DNA of 64,000 bases from Triticum aestivum (taxonomy: Eukaryota > Streptophyta > Magnoliopsida > Poales > Poaceae), in the NCBI RefSeq assembly GCF_018294505.1, contig NC_057797.1:129086051-129150050 (forward strand), given 5' to 3'. Every line of letters starts with the position of its first letter. Within the stretch, counting starts at the first letter, position 1. This document shows, one piece after another, positions 46,975 to 58,930 of the stretch. The position numbers and the translations under genes were made by a program. A model generated the notes under the pieces. That model did no database searches, had not been told where the DNA came from, and worked only from the letters and a program-made list of their open reading frames with translations.

Positions 46975-47954
46975 TGTCGATGTACTAGAGTAGGGGTACC
47001 CTAGTATCCCAAACTTGTGCACGGGCAGTCGTAGTGTCCCGCGGCAAGGCTTGCCGGGTGACCGCCAAGGTCCTCCGTGGTTCCTTTGGAGCCATTCAAG
47101 AACAAAGTATCCAAGTCAAGGAGACAAGACCCCGGCAAGAGGAGCTTGCCGGGAAGGGCAACAAAAGCATCTCATGACCCCGGCAAGTGGAGCTTGCCGG
47201 GAAGGCCACCCAAGGCATCTCAAGGAACTTGCCGCGGCGCGCCACGCGCCCCGGCAAGGCCCGGTGAGCGACAAGCTCCCGGATGCGACACGACAACGAC
47301 CGCGGCAAGGCGCTTGCCGCGACGAGCCACCACTCCATGCCCGCGCTCCAGCACATCCACCAACGTGTCACTCTGGGACCCTTCCAGGCGTACGTGGCGG
47401 GAGGCTGTGCAGCCAGGGGTGCGCGGTGGCAAGCGGCGCTGACAAGATTGCCATCGTGGCAAGCGGTGGCGTCCCTGGCGGTCCCTTTTGCACTGTTTAG
47501 GCGACACAGACGAGCATTTAATGCCCTTGTCCCCTGCCGTCAGGGTTAGGTATGATACACTGTAGCAGGTAGCTGTACCTATCGCAGCACCTTTCCATTT
47601 TTACCCTTGTCTACGTTGCCACCTGTCGGTGACCCCTTGAGCATATAAAAGGAGGCCCATGCGCAACGTAGAGGAGGGTTGGCGGGTTAACGGGCTAGCT
47701 AGTTAGCTAGTTCGGAGAACACTCCCGCTCGGTCTGGTTAGCTGCTAGTGTGTACTGTAGCACTCCGCGCTCCCGAGCAAGAAATCAATACAAATCACAA
47801 AGCATAGGGTTTTACGCATCCGTGCGGCCCGAACCTGGGTAAACTGCTCGCGTGCCTCGCCTCGATCCGCTCTTTGCACGGCCTCCGCCCTCACCGAATC
47901 GAAAGGGACTCGGCCCGCCGGTCCCATAGGTGTTCGTGGATCAGTCCCCCGACA
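46975..47954 (+). repeat. 5' LTR of gypsy element 2
   Basis: 980 bp, TGTCGATGTACTAGAG to CCCCCGACA; its first 179 bp are repeated at 63822-64000 with few differences. Palindromic CCGGCAAG...CTTGCCGG pairs lie at 47132-47156 and 47180-47204. The left target site is CCAAG (46970-46974). Confidence 0.9.
47644..47650 (+). promoter_or_regulatory. LTR TATA box (gypsy element 2)
   Basis: TATAAAA followed by GGAGGCCC, ~670 bp into the LTR. A good candidate for the sense promoter. Confidence 0.68.
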
Positions 47955-47958
47955 TCTC

Positions 47959-47977
47959 TGGCGCGCCAGGTAGGGGG
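47959..47977 (+). other. Primer binding site (gypsy element 2)
   Basis: TGGCGCGCCAGGTAGGGGG, four bases after the LTR end. The primer tRNA is not assigned. Confidence 0.65.
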
Positions 47978-48041
47978 CGTCGAGGTTGTGTGAACCAGAT
48001 CTGGCGTTCGCGCGAGCTAGATCTTCATCATCTTCATCGAC

Positions 48042-49693
48042 ATGCCGCCGAAGAAGAAGGCTTCGGAGGCGGCTGCTCCGTCCACGCCGAACCCACCATC
48101 GCCGGAGCAAGCGGCTGATGGGGCAGGTGCCGACGGAAGAACGGGCGTCGACGAGGGAGCTCACGGTGCTGCCAAGTCTAAGGACAAGGCTGCGCTGCCC
48201 ATCGGCGGCGTGGCCGGCTCCCACAATGACCGGGCGCACTCCAAGACCTCGGCGTCCATACATGCACCGCGCCCATCTCAGGAGGCGCGGGACCGGCAGC
48301 GTCATGGTACCCACGGTACCATGCGTTTGCTAGACCAAGATCGAGCTGGTGGATCTCGAAGCGCTCAGGACCAGCACGCACGCCAACATGCTGGCACGAG
48401 CGAGGCACGGTTGCCTGGACGGGATACTGCTCCTTCTAACATAGTTAGAAGTCCGAGCATATCCCACTCCTCGCACCGTTCGCCACCGCCACCCGCCACT
48501 GCAGCAGAAGCTTTGGCGCGAGCTCAACTGCTCCTAGACTACCCTCCAACGACAGACAAGATTGATGACTGGAGGGCACCATTCAGAGTCTCATCGGCTT
48601 CGCCAACGGCGACACCCAACGGCAGCCGGGCACGTCGCTGCCGCGGCAAGTCAGACAGGCGCAAGCCGGTGGCGACAAGACCGGTGGGGGTGCAACCACT
48701 GTGCACTCTCCGCCCCGAAGGCCCAGATCGCCGACTCGCCGGATCCACCTCGACAGCGACTCCACCGCGTCATCAGATCCACGAGCTCGTCGCGATCAGC
48801 GCCAAGTTCTTCACGAACGATAACAAGAAGACGCTCGTACTCGCATCGAGCGCCGAAGAGAAGCGCGATGTCAATCAGACCAGCGCGCTGGGCCCTCTGT
48901 CGACATGCATGCGCCAGGGGAACCAGGCGACTTGCCGTATGCGGTAGGTTGCCCTGCGTTTACCCGTGAGCTGCGGCAAGTCCAGTGGCCCAGCATGAAG
49001 AATTTCAAGCCAGACGTACCAGAGAAGTACGATGGCAAGTCGCATTCGTCGGAGTTCCTCGGCATCTACACCATCGCGGTGCAGGCTGTCGGGGGACGGG
49101 ACGACAAGATCCTTGCCAACTACTTCCCGCTGGTGCTCAAGCCCAACGTCAGATCCTGGCTCATGCACTTGCCGGACAACTCCATATCCTCCTGGGCAGA
49201 CCTTTGCCATCAGTTTGTTGGCGCCTTTACAGGCAGCCACAAACCTCATGGCCAAGAGAGTGACCTTCATCTGCTCGCCCAGAAGGAAGGAGAGCCTCTG
49301 CGCAAGTACATTCAGAGGTTCAGCCGTGTACAGCACAACATCCCAGATGTCCACCCTGCCGCGGTCATCAGCACGTTCCATCAGAACGTGCATAACCGCA
49401 GGATGCGGGAGGAGATGGCGATGTGCAAGATCAGAGACGTCAGTGAGCTGTATGCCCTGGCCGACAAGTGTGCAGGTGCTGAGGAAGGGAGGAGACTCCC
49501 CGGAGAGAATGCAGGAGCGGGAGGATCTGACAGTGAGGATGTTGCCCCGGCAAAGAAAAACCGGCGGCGGAACAGGAAGAACAAAGGCAAAGATGTGCTA
49601 GTCGTTGAGTAGTCCGGCAGCGAAGGTGGCGCCAAGAAAGCCAAGGTTGGTAGCTCCGGCAAGGAGTTTGCCGCATGCACCAACTGTCAGGCT
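48042..49693 (+). pseudogene. gag of gypsy element 2, frameshifted and with a stop
   Basis: ATG 48042 (MPPKKKASEAAA) opens a basic, Pro/Ala-rich N-terminus. Near 48880-48930 the coding signal moves to another frame, where the capsid-like core is seen: a LELAL-type gag domain around SWLMHLPDNSISSWADLC and PLRKYIQRFSRVQHNIPDV. A basic tail (KKNRRRNRKNKGK) reaches TAG 49610-49612, after which the same frame stays open into a zinc knuckle-like C-x2-C segment (ACTNCQ ... YCKIHRTKGHDLQSCKK) leading to protease. The stop fits CAG to TAG. Gag would form the cytoplasmic virus-like particle. Confidence 0.8.
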
Positions 49694-50893
49694 GTGGCGG
49701 TCGCCGACAAGCAGGACGGCTCCGACAAGCAGTACTGCAAGATCCACCGCACCAAGGGCCATGACCTCCAGAGCTGCAAGAAGGTCGAGCAGCTTGTCCA
49801 GCAACAAAAGGCTGAATACGAGCGACGCGACAAGGAGAGGGCCCAAGGTGGCGCTGGAGAATCCGGCAAGAAGCGCGCCGGCCAGGGAGGACGTCGTGGC
49901 AACACCAAACAGCGGCAAGGAGACAGACCTCCCCGTAGCCGCGACAAGGATGAAGATAACAACGATGACGATGAAGACATGGATGATGTCGAGACCAGTG
50001 AGCAGGAGTTCCAGAAAGCCACAGAGGTCTTGTGCATTGACGGTGGTGCTTCTCTGCATACTTCGCACCGCCAGCTCAAGCAGTGGGTGCGGGAAGTCAA
50101 TGCAGCAAAACCATCCGTCGAATCACGCAAGCTTCTGAAATGGTCCAGCACGCCTATCATCTTTGATATTGAGGACCACCCTGATCGCACAACTGCGGTC
50201 AGGTGCTTGCCGATGTTGGTTTCACCAACTATCCGCAACCTCAAGGTCACCAAGATGTTAGTTGACGGCGGGGCCGGCTTGAACCTGATCTCCTCCGCTA
50301 TACTCCAGAAACTCCAAATCCCTGACAGCGAGCTCGAAGAGACTGGCACATTCCAAGGAATCAACCCGGGAAGGAGCAAGCCGAAGGGGAAGGTCACGTT
50401 GCCAGTAACATTTGGCAGCGAGCTGAACTTCAGGACTGAGAGAGTCACTTTTGACATTGCCGATATTCCATTGCCTTACGATGGGATACTTGGCCATCCA
50501 GCACTCGCCAAGTTCATGGTAGCCTCTCACTATGCATACAACATGCTGAAGATGCCAGGCCCGATAAGCGTCATCTCTGTCCCCGGCGACAAGAAAGATG
50601 CTCTTATCTGCGCCGACAAGATCTACCGGGAAGCGGCAGCCGCAGCAGACCGCAAGTCACTTGCCGCTGAAGCTCCCCGGGGGAAGAAGACCAAGTCCGG
50701 CAAGAGTTCTGATGCCTACTCCGGCAAGCGCACCTCTTCGGAGTGTTGCGCTGCCGTCGAGGATGCACCATCGAGCTCCACCAGCAAGTGTAAGCAGACA
50801 ATGGCAGCTCCGCCAGAGACCAAGAAGGTGTCCGCCAAGGAGGAAGGCACTGGTGGAACCTTCACCATCAGTGCCACTCTCGACCCAAAATAG
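49694..50893 (+). pseudogene. gag C-terminus and aspartic protease of gypsy element 2
   Basis: Same frame as the preceding gag block. It carries the CCHC-like tail, an acidic stretch (DEDNNDDDEDMDD), then the retropepsin domain with the active-site triad region MLVDGGAGLNLIS (Asp codon at 50264) and a flap/C-terminal part (PYDGILGHPALAKF). DGG in place of the usual DTG or DSG is noted. Closed by TAG 50891-50893, with the RT frame continuing directly behind it, so the stop is an interruption, not a natural end. Confidence 0.78.
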
Positions 50894-53230
50894 GAAAGCG
50901 CGCTCATTGCTTTCCTGCGGGCGAATGTCGACGTGTTTGCGTGGCAACCGTCTGACATCCCCGGTGTTCCCAGGAAAGTAATTGAGCACCACCTTGCCGT
51001 TTGTCCTCATGCGCGGCCCGTCAAGCAAAAGATCAGGAAGCAAGTAGTGGAGCGCCAAGAATTCATTGCAGAAGAGATCAAGAAGTTGGAAGCAGCAGGC
51101 CTTGTCAGAGGAGTGCTCCATCCTACGTGGTTGGCCAATCCTGTAGTGTGCGTAAGGCGAACGGGAAATGGAGACTTTGTATCGACTTTACCGATGTCAA
51201 CAAAGCTTGTCCCAAAGACCCATTTCCTTTGCCGCGCATTGACCAGATTGTTGACTCCACGGCCGGATGTGATTTGCTTTCATTTCTTGACGCATACTCA
51301 GGATACCATCAGATCTTCATGGCACAAGAGGATGAGGAGAAGACCACATTTATTACTCCATGTGGCACGTACTGTTTTGTACGGATGCCTTTCGGATTAA
51401 AAAATGCTGGTTCAACATTTGCAAGAGTAGTCCATGTCGCTCTTGAGCCACAAATACACAGAAATGTGGAGGCCTACATGGATGACATAGTAGTCAAGAG
51501 CAAGGACAGAGCAACCCTGATCCAAGATTTAGACGAAACCTTTGCAAATCTGCGCAAGATCAGCCTCAAGCTCAACCCAGAGAAGTGTGTGTTTGGAGTT
51601 CCCTCCGGCAAGCTTCTCGGGTTCTTCGTGTCTCAGCGGGGAATTGAAGCCAATCCCGACAAGATCAAGGCCATTGAGCAGATTGAAGCACCAAAGCGTG
51701 TCAAGGATGTACAAAGACTTGCCAGTTGCGTGGCTGCTCTCAGCAGGTTTATCTCTAGGTCTGCTGAGCGCGCCCTGCCATTTTTCAAATTATTGAAAAA
51801 GGCAGGTCCAATGAAATGGACTCCGGAAGCGGAGGCTGCGCTGCAAGACTTGAAGAGATACCCGTCCTCCCCTCCAATACTTGTCGCACGTAGGCCACAA
51901 GAGAAGTTGCTGCTGTATATAGCGGCAACCAATCAAGTGGTTAGTGCTGCGTTAGTAGCAGAGAGGGAGGCAGATGACCAGCCCACAACCACGGCAAGCA
52001 CATCCAGCGACAAGCAGGGGGCTTCCCCGACAAGCTCTGGTCCCGACAAAGATGAATCTGCGCAGATGCACGAGGAAATTAAGAAGAAAATTGTGCAGCA
52101 CCCAGTTTACTTTGTCAGCTCCCTTCTGCAGGGGGCTAGGTCAAGGTACTCTGGCGTGCAGAAATTGCTTTTCGGCCTTCTTATGGCCTCGAGAAAGCTG
52201 CGCCATTACTTCCAAGCACATGAGATCACAGTTGTCACTCGCTTTCCGCTGAAGAGGATACTACAGAATCCAGAAGCGACAGGCAGGATTGTTGAGTGGG
52301 CACTGGAACTGTCAAGCTTTGGCCTCAAGTTTGAGAGTACTTCAACTATCCAAAGCAGAGCATTGGCAGAATTCATAGCAGAATGGACGCCAACACCAGA
52401 TGAAGAAATTCCAGAAATGGGCATGCCCGTCAAAGAAGCGAGCAAAGAGTGGCTGATGTACTTTGATGGTGCCTTTTCGCTGCAAGGCGCAGGTGCTGGC
52501 GTGCTGCTTGTCGCACCCACCGGAGAGCACCTCAAGTACGTAGTCCAGATGCACTTTTCCAAGGAGCAAGCAACAAACAATACTGCAGAGTATGAAGGCT
52601 TGCTTGCCGGTCTCAGGATCGCGGCAGACCTTGGGATTAAGAAACTCATTGTCAGGGGTGACTCGCAGCTTGTCGTCTGGCAAGTGAACAAGAGCTATCA
52701 GAGTCCGTTGATGAAAGCCTACGTCGACGAAGTGAGAAAGCTAGAAGAGCACTTTGACGGCCTACAGATGGAGCATGGTCCAAGATCTCAGAACGCCATT
52801 GCCGATGGCCTGTCTAAGTGCGCTGCACTTAAGTTACCTGTGGAACCAGGGATATTTGTGCTCAAGCTAACTCAACCGTCCGTAACGCCATCAAATGGAC
52901 AGAGCAAGAAGAGGAAGTTGATTTCTGGTGACTATTTGCCGGCAGAGCTCCCCGAAGCTGCCGCCAAGAAGGTCCCCAAGATAAACGCCAATTGCGCTGA
53001 GGAGCAGTCTGCTCCGGCAAGCCCCAGGGTTTGCTCCGTTGAAGCAGAAGCTCCCGACAAGTTTTGCTCCGGCAAACTTGCCGGGGAATGTCAAGCTCCG
53101 GCAGAACCACAGATTCTTGCCGTAGAAGCGGACTTTCCCGCAGCAACAGATTTGCCTTGCGCTGAGGAGCAGTCTGCTCCGGCAAGCCCCAGGGTTTGTT
53201 CCATTGAAGCAGAAGCTCCTGACAAGTTTT
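50894..53230 (+). pseudogene. Reverse transcriptase and dual RNase H of gypsy element 2
   Basis: RT begins in the protease frame (VFAWQPSDIPGVPR) and shifts near 51147 by a one-base-type indel. RT motifs follow: FTDVNKACPKDPFPLPRID, FLDAYSGYHQI, MPFGLKNAGSTFAR and the catalytic YMDD at 51474-51485. The connection and a degenerate first RNase H cover about 51800-52400. A second RNase H of the archaeal-like type (aRNH) has its acidic residues in YFDGA, TAEYEGL, RGDSQLV and IADGLSK (52440-52830). It is followed by a Lys-rich linker and repeats. From 51150 to the solo LTR the frame is open. The second RNase H is the marker of the Tat lineage. Confidence 0.85.
52993..53230 (+). repeat. 55-residue linker repeat, copies 1 and 2a
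   Basis: A 165 bp in-frame unit (start CAEEQSAPASPRVCSVEAEA) begins at 52993 and again at 53158. The second copy is cut by the solo LTR at 53230. Rich in Ala, Pro and Glu, with Gly-Lys and Asp-Lys pairs. It lies between RNase H and integrase. Confidence 0.85.
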
Positions 53231-56200
53231 TGTCACATCCCTAGCTGCTGGTAGTGCTCTAGGCTAGCTCATGTGTGCATCATGTTTAAATTCTGAAAAT
53301 TTGAACTGAGGGAATTTTGGAAGCCTCAAAACTTAAATAAAAGAGGGGCAAAAACCCTAGAAATCTCATTCATTGCTCCAAAATGCTCTTCTTAAATGTT
53401 TGATAATTTTTGGTAAGGGTTCTGGTCCCAACCAAAATATTGAACATTTTTAAGGATTTATTTTTGGGACTTTGGATTTAATTCATTAGCTATTTGAATT
53501 TGAATTATATTCATATAATTAGAATATAATTTCAAATACCCCTGAAATATTTTATAAGCTTTTGGAAAAGTCCATCTAGCAATATAAAATATTCAGAGGA
53601 GTTTTTGGCATTGTTTGAATTATTTTAAATTCAAAACAGTGGCAAAATAAATTAAATAAAACAAAACAGAAGAAGGAAAAAAATAAAACAGTGCAGAAAA
53701 CCTACCTGGGCCACTTACCCGCAGCCTACCTGGCGCCACCAACCGGCCCAGCCCGCCACCGCTACTTCCCCCCCCTGTCGTCTTCCTCTTGCCAGTGGGA
53801 GCAGCTGCGTGCTCGCACGCGCGCGGCCGAGGAGGCCACCTCCTCCCTGCCTGGCTGCCTCCTCCTTCCCTGGTCCCTCCCGCGACGCCACGCAGCCCCC
53901 GACCCCCTCTCACTTCTCCCTCGCTCTCTGGACCTCCCTCCCCCTCGCTCCTCTGTTTCCCCTCCCGCGACCGAATGGAGGCCGTCGCCGCCGACCAGCG
54001 CTCGCGCGGCCACAGCCACCGTCTCGCCTCCCCGACGCCTCCCAAAGCTCCGCTGTTCCGCCCTCGTCCTCCTCGCCGTCTCACGCGACCAGAAGGGCCC
54101 CGAGCAGCCGCCATCGTCATCATCTCCAAGCTTCGGCCCCGGCGCCCTTCTCCGTCGATTCGGCCACTCCGGCGCGCCCCCGAGCCCACTAACCCTCCCT
54201 GCAGCTCTGCGGTGAGCCTTTGACCCGATTTCCCCTCTCCCCGTGCCCTACCTCCCGCTCTGGCCGCTGATTCCATCAAGGCCGAAACCCACCGCCGCAC
54301 GAGCTCGACGCCGGCGTCACTCCGGTGACCATTTGGTCGCGCACCAGCGTCCAACGAACTCGAGGCTGCACACAGAGCATGGCTAGCGCGTTAGTTGGTT
54401 CGTTTGCGCGCTGCAACACCAAACCCGCAACTCATCCGAACTCCGGCCGCCGCTAAAGCTCGTCGCCGACCACTCTCCAGCCACTCCCCGGCCGCGCCAC
54501 CACCCTGGTTGGATGCGGACGAGCGTCCGCATCCCGTAGTCGTGCTCCGCGCGCCAAACGGCGCTCTGTAGGCCATTTCCGCAGCGCACCACCGCGTCGG
54601 GACTCGCCGGCGGCTAAACGCCAGCGACCGTTGACCCTTGACCGGCGTGGGTTGACCCACTGCCCGGTTTGACCCTCCCCTCTCTCTCACTGACGTGTGG
54701 GCCTCTGGCCACTAACTAAATTAGGATTAGCACTAATCGGATTAGTTAAACTAATTACCCCCTGCTGACACTGACATGTGGGCCCTAGTGCCCTAATCTT
54801 TAATTAAACTAAACTAAACCCCCCTGTTTAACCCGTGTCACTAACGTGTGGACCCCACACGTCAGGTTTGACCTGGACCGCCCTGTTGACCTGATGACGT
54901 CAGGGTGAGGTCATGCTGACGCCATATTCCTTTTCTGGAATTTAGTTTATTTTATATTAATCAGGAAATTCCAGAAAATACCTAAAACTTCTAAAAATCA
55001 TAGAAAATTAACCGTAACTCCAAATTAAATAATTTATATATGAAAAATTATCAGAAAAATTCAAGGAATCCATCTGTACCATTTTCATGCATGTTAGAAC
55101 AACTTATAGCTGCTGTTTAGCACAAATCAATTAAATGGCATTTGAATAATCACATATGGAGTTTGAATTTGAATCTTGTATTCAAACCAACTTCATTTAA
55201 TCTGTTGCTAGTTGCATTAGCCCAAAACACATTCATTTTGCCATGTCATGATCAGGCATCATATTGTGCATTGCATTGATTGTGTTCCCTTCTGTGTTGC
55301 CGGTATTTGTCCCCTCTCGATAGACGTGATACCGATGATGTGATCGTTGACACTGATGAAGACTCAATGTTATCTTCAGAAGTGCCAGGCAAGCAAAACC
55401 CCCTTGTTCATTCCGATAAAATCCCACTCTCTCGCTCCTGCTCTCTTTTACTGCATTAGGACAACAACGACATATTTGTTACTTGCTGCGGTAGCTGAAC
55501 CCCTTTATCCTTTGCATGACCTGTCATTGCCACAGTAAATAGATGAAACCCACTAGCATGAGTAGGAGTTGTTTGAGCCCTGATGTGCCTACTCATTCAT
55601 GCTTGTTTGTCATGCCTGCTACTGCTTAGAGTTGAGTCAGGTCTGATTCATCGGGGATGAATCAGAGGCGGGTGAACATGTCCTACTGTGTGTGAGCTAA
55701 GTGTGTGAACACGATTTGGTAAAAGGTGTCGGTGAGAGGCCATGTAGGAGTACATGGTGGGTTGTCTCATTGAAGCCGTCCTCAGGAACTGAGTTCTGTG
55801 TTTGTGATCCATGATTCAGCTACTACCATACATTGGGCCCTGAAATATGACCCCGCTCGACTTCTTATTCACCCTTGTCCTCTGTCCAGGAGTTGCAAGT
55901 AGTTTCTGGTGTTTGTAGTATGCTGGAGGCCGTGGACATCGCTGACCGTAGGGGTGGGCTGTGATGCGGTAGGCACGTGGCCGGGTATACCGGGCGCCCG
56001 TTTGGTGTCACGGAACCCTGTTCACATCGTTTGGGGCTGTGAGCGAAACTCCGGCCGGATCTCCTCATGGATGGAACCCGAATAGGCAATAAACCTGGAC
56101 TAGAGACTTGAGTGTTTAGGTAGGTCGTGGTCTACACCCACGTCGGCTTTCGCTTGAAGTCTGCCGAGCACATGTCGTGTGCAGACGCTAAGTGGTGGAA

Positions 56201-57445
56201 ACATGTATGAAGAAGTACACCCCTGCAGGGTTAACATCATCTATTCGAATAGCCGTGTCCACGGTAAAGGACTTCTGGGTTGCTTATATCACTTCATAGA
56301 CAAGTGAAAGTGGATACTCTAAAATACGCAAGATAAGCGTGAGTGCTATGGATGGCGCTCTCGTAGGGAGACGGGAGTGGATCCATAGTGGTGTATTGAT
56401 ATGGTGAATATGTGGACTCGTGTGCGCCACCTCAAAGAGTCGCTTGCAGTCGTAGTTCAGGATAGCCACCGAGTCAAAGCTGGCTTGCTGCAGTTAAACC
56501 CCACCATCCCCTTTGTTGATAATGATGCATATGTAGTTAGTTCTGATGTAAGTCTTGCTGGGTACATTTGTACTCACGTTTGCCTATTTTATGTTTTTGC
56601 AGAGAGACTTCGGTCTCACTAGTAGTTTCGCGTGGACTTCGACGTTTAGCTTGTTACCTCAGCTACGATCTTGTGCCCCGGCAGGATCTGGTAGATAGTC
56701 AGGCTTCTCAGCCTTTTTCAGTTATAGATGTCTGTACCCAGACATGATAGCTTCCGCTTGTGCTTTGATTTGTATGCTCTGATTGTTGGGTCATGAGACC
56801 CATAATTGTAATATCTCGCTCCTCGGAGCCTATTGAATAAATTACTTGAGTCGTAGAGTCATGTTGTGATGCCATGTTGTATTTGCACATATCGAGCATA
56901 TTGTGTGTATGTTATTGAAATGCTTGGTATGTGTGGGATCTGACCATCTAGTTGTTTATCTTTAGTAGCCTCTCTTACGGGGAAATGTCTCCTAGTGTTT
57001 CACTGAGCCATGGTAGCTTGCTACTGCTCCGGAACACTTAGGCTGGCCGGCATGTGTCCTTCTTTGTTCCTGTGTCTGTCCCTTCGGGGAAATGTCACGC
57101 GATGGATACCGGAGTCCTGTTAGCCCGCTAGAGCCTGGTTCACCGGAGTCCTGCTAGCCCAGTGCTACAGCCTGGATTCACTCGTTGATGACCGACACGT
57201 TTGATGCTGGGTCATGGATGCCTGTCCCTGTAAGTCTGTGCCACTTTGGGTTTACGACTAGCCATGTCAGCCCGGGCTCCTTATCATATGGATGCTAGCG
57301 ACACTGTCATATACGTGTGCCAAAAGGCGCAAACGGTCCCGGGCAAAGGTAAGGCGACACCCGTGGGAATACCGTGCGTGAGGCCGCAAAGTGATATGAG
57401 GTGTTACATGCTAGATCGATGTGGCATTGAGTCGGGGTCCTGACA
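53231..57445. mobile_element. 4.2 kb solo LTR in the linker
   Basis: TGTCACATCC to GGTCCTGACA with perfect target duplication GTTTT (53226-53230, 57446-57450); excision of the LTR and one GTTTT restores the linker frame. Interior: AT-rich arm, a GC-rich block 53690-54700, then AT-rich sequence and a 3' portion (from ~57045) shared with the 436 bp solo LTR at 18738. No coding domain or internal sequence, so a solo LTR. Open frames in the GC-rich block are low complexity. If it lies in minus orientation its end GGATGTGACA resembles the LARD LTR end GGATGTTACA, which suggests the same broad group. Confidence 0.88.
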
Positions 57446-57702
57446 GTTTTGCTCCGGCAAACTTGCCGGGGAACGTCAAGCTCCGGCAGAACCACAGATT
57501 CTTGCTGTAGAAGCAGACTTTCCCGCAGCAACAGATTTGCCTTGCGCTGAGGAGCAATCTGCTCCAGCAAACCCCAGGGTTTGTTCTGTTGAAGCAGAAG
57601 CTCCCGACAAGTTTTGCTCCGGCAAGCTTGCCGGGGAACGTCAGGCTCCGCCAGAGCCCCAGGTTCTCGCCGTAGAAGCGGATGTTCCCGCAGCAGCAGA
57701 TT
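57446..57702 (+). repeat. 55-residue linker repeat, copies 2b and 3
   Basis: Resumes the second unit after the solo LTR; the third unit starts at 57543. Spacing across the excised LTR is exactly 165 bp, as between copies 1 and 2. The last copy has a few substitutions (PPEPQVLAVEADVPAAAD). Confidence 0.85.
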
Positions 57703-58930
57703 TGCCTTTAGTCCTTGTTGTCGAGCCACAAGCTCCAGCATGGGCACATCAGATTGTCCGTTTCCTTCAGACAGGAGAACTTCCCGAAGAGCAAGAAGAA
57801 GCGGAAAGTGTAGCCCGGCAGTCAAATATGTACCAGTTTGTCAACAAGACACTGTACAGAAGAAGACTCAACGGTGTGAAATTGAAGTGTATTCACCGGG
57901 AAGACGGACAAAAGCTGTTGGCAGAGATACATGGAGGCATATGTGGTCACCACATTGGCGCAAGAGCACTTGCCGGCAAAGCATTCCGGCAAGGTTTCTT
58001 TTGGCCGACAGCCCTCCAGGATGCAACTGCACAAGTAACCAAGTGTGAAGCGTGCCAGTTCCATTCCAAGCAAGTACACCAACCAGCTCAAGCTCTCCAG
58101 ACGATCCCTTTATCTGAGCAGTTGGGGGCTTTGAGTACTTGTACGTTGCAATCGACAAGTTCACAAAGTGGCCGGAAGTGGAACCAGTGAGGAAGGTGAC
58201 AGCACAGTCAGCAGTCAAGTTCTTCAGGTCGATTGTTTGCCGCTTCGGGATCCCTAACAGGATAATCACCGACAACGGTACGCAATTTACGAGCCGCACC
58301 TTCATGCAGTACGTCCAAGATCTTGGCGCCAAGGTCTGCTTCGCTTCTGTTGCTCACTCGAGAAGCAACGGTCAAGCGGAGAGGGCAAATGCTGAAGTGC
58401 TGCGCGGGCTCAAGACCAGAACTTTCGACAGGCTGCACAAGTGCGGAAGAAACTGGATCGAGGAGCTGCCGATGGTTCTTTGGTCGATCAGGACGACGCC
58501 AAATCAAGCCACTGGCCAGACACCTTTCGCTCTAGTTTATGGAGCAGAGGCAGTTATCCCCACGGAACTCGTATACGGGTCACCTTGAGTGCTCGCTTAT
58601 GATGAGCTTGAGCAAGAGCAGCTGCGACAAGATGACGCGCTGCTCCTTGAGGAAGATCGTCTTCAGGCTGCTGTGCGAGCTGCTCGCTACCAGCAAGCTT
58701 TGCGCCGCTACCATAGCCGCAAAGTTAATGCCAGAAGTCTCGAGGAAGGCAACCTTATTCTTCGGGGTGTTCAGTCCACCAAGAATTCCAACAAGTTGAC
58801 GCCGAAGTGGGAAGGCCCTTACCGGGTGAAACGAGTCACTAGGCCTGGCACTGTCCGCCTTGAGACCGAAGATGGCATTCCGGTGAGCAACTCCTGGAAC
58901 ATTGAGCATCTTCGTAAGTTTTACCCGTAA
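57703..58930 (+). pseudogene. Integrase of gypsy element 2, core deletion
   Basis: The zinc-binding domain is present, with its His residues near CGHHIGARALAGKA and CEACQ as the Cys pair (57930-58060). At about 58110-58130 the sequence jumps from IPLS to the VAIDKFTKWPEVEP block; the stretch that in other integrases, including the one at 13540-13600 here, holds WGLD-GPF is missing, so the first catalytic Asp is gone and the frame shifts. The second Asp (ITDNGTQF) and Glu (ANAEVL) remain. TGA 58586-58588 interrupts before a C-terminal tail with the GPY motif (KWEGPYRVKRV), ending TAA 58930. CGA to TGA explains the stop. It cannot integrate DNA as it stands. Confidence 0.85.

Noticed and set aside
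49687..50457. Long minus-strand frames under gag/protease and RT
   Set aside because: Mirror frames of a GC-rich coding strand; the plus strand has the retroviral motifs.
53620..54354. 244-codon minus-strand frame in the 4.2 kb solo LTR
   Set aside because: Gly/Arg/Glu low complexity in the GC-rich LTR block, opposed by equally long frames on the other strand.
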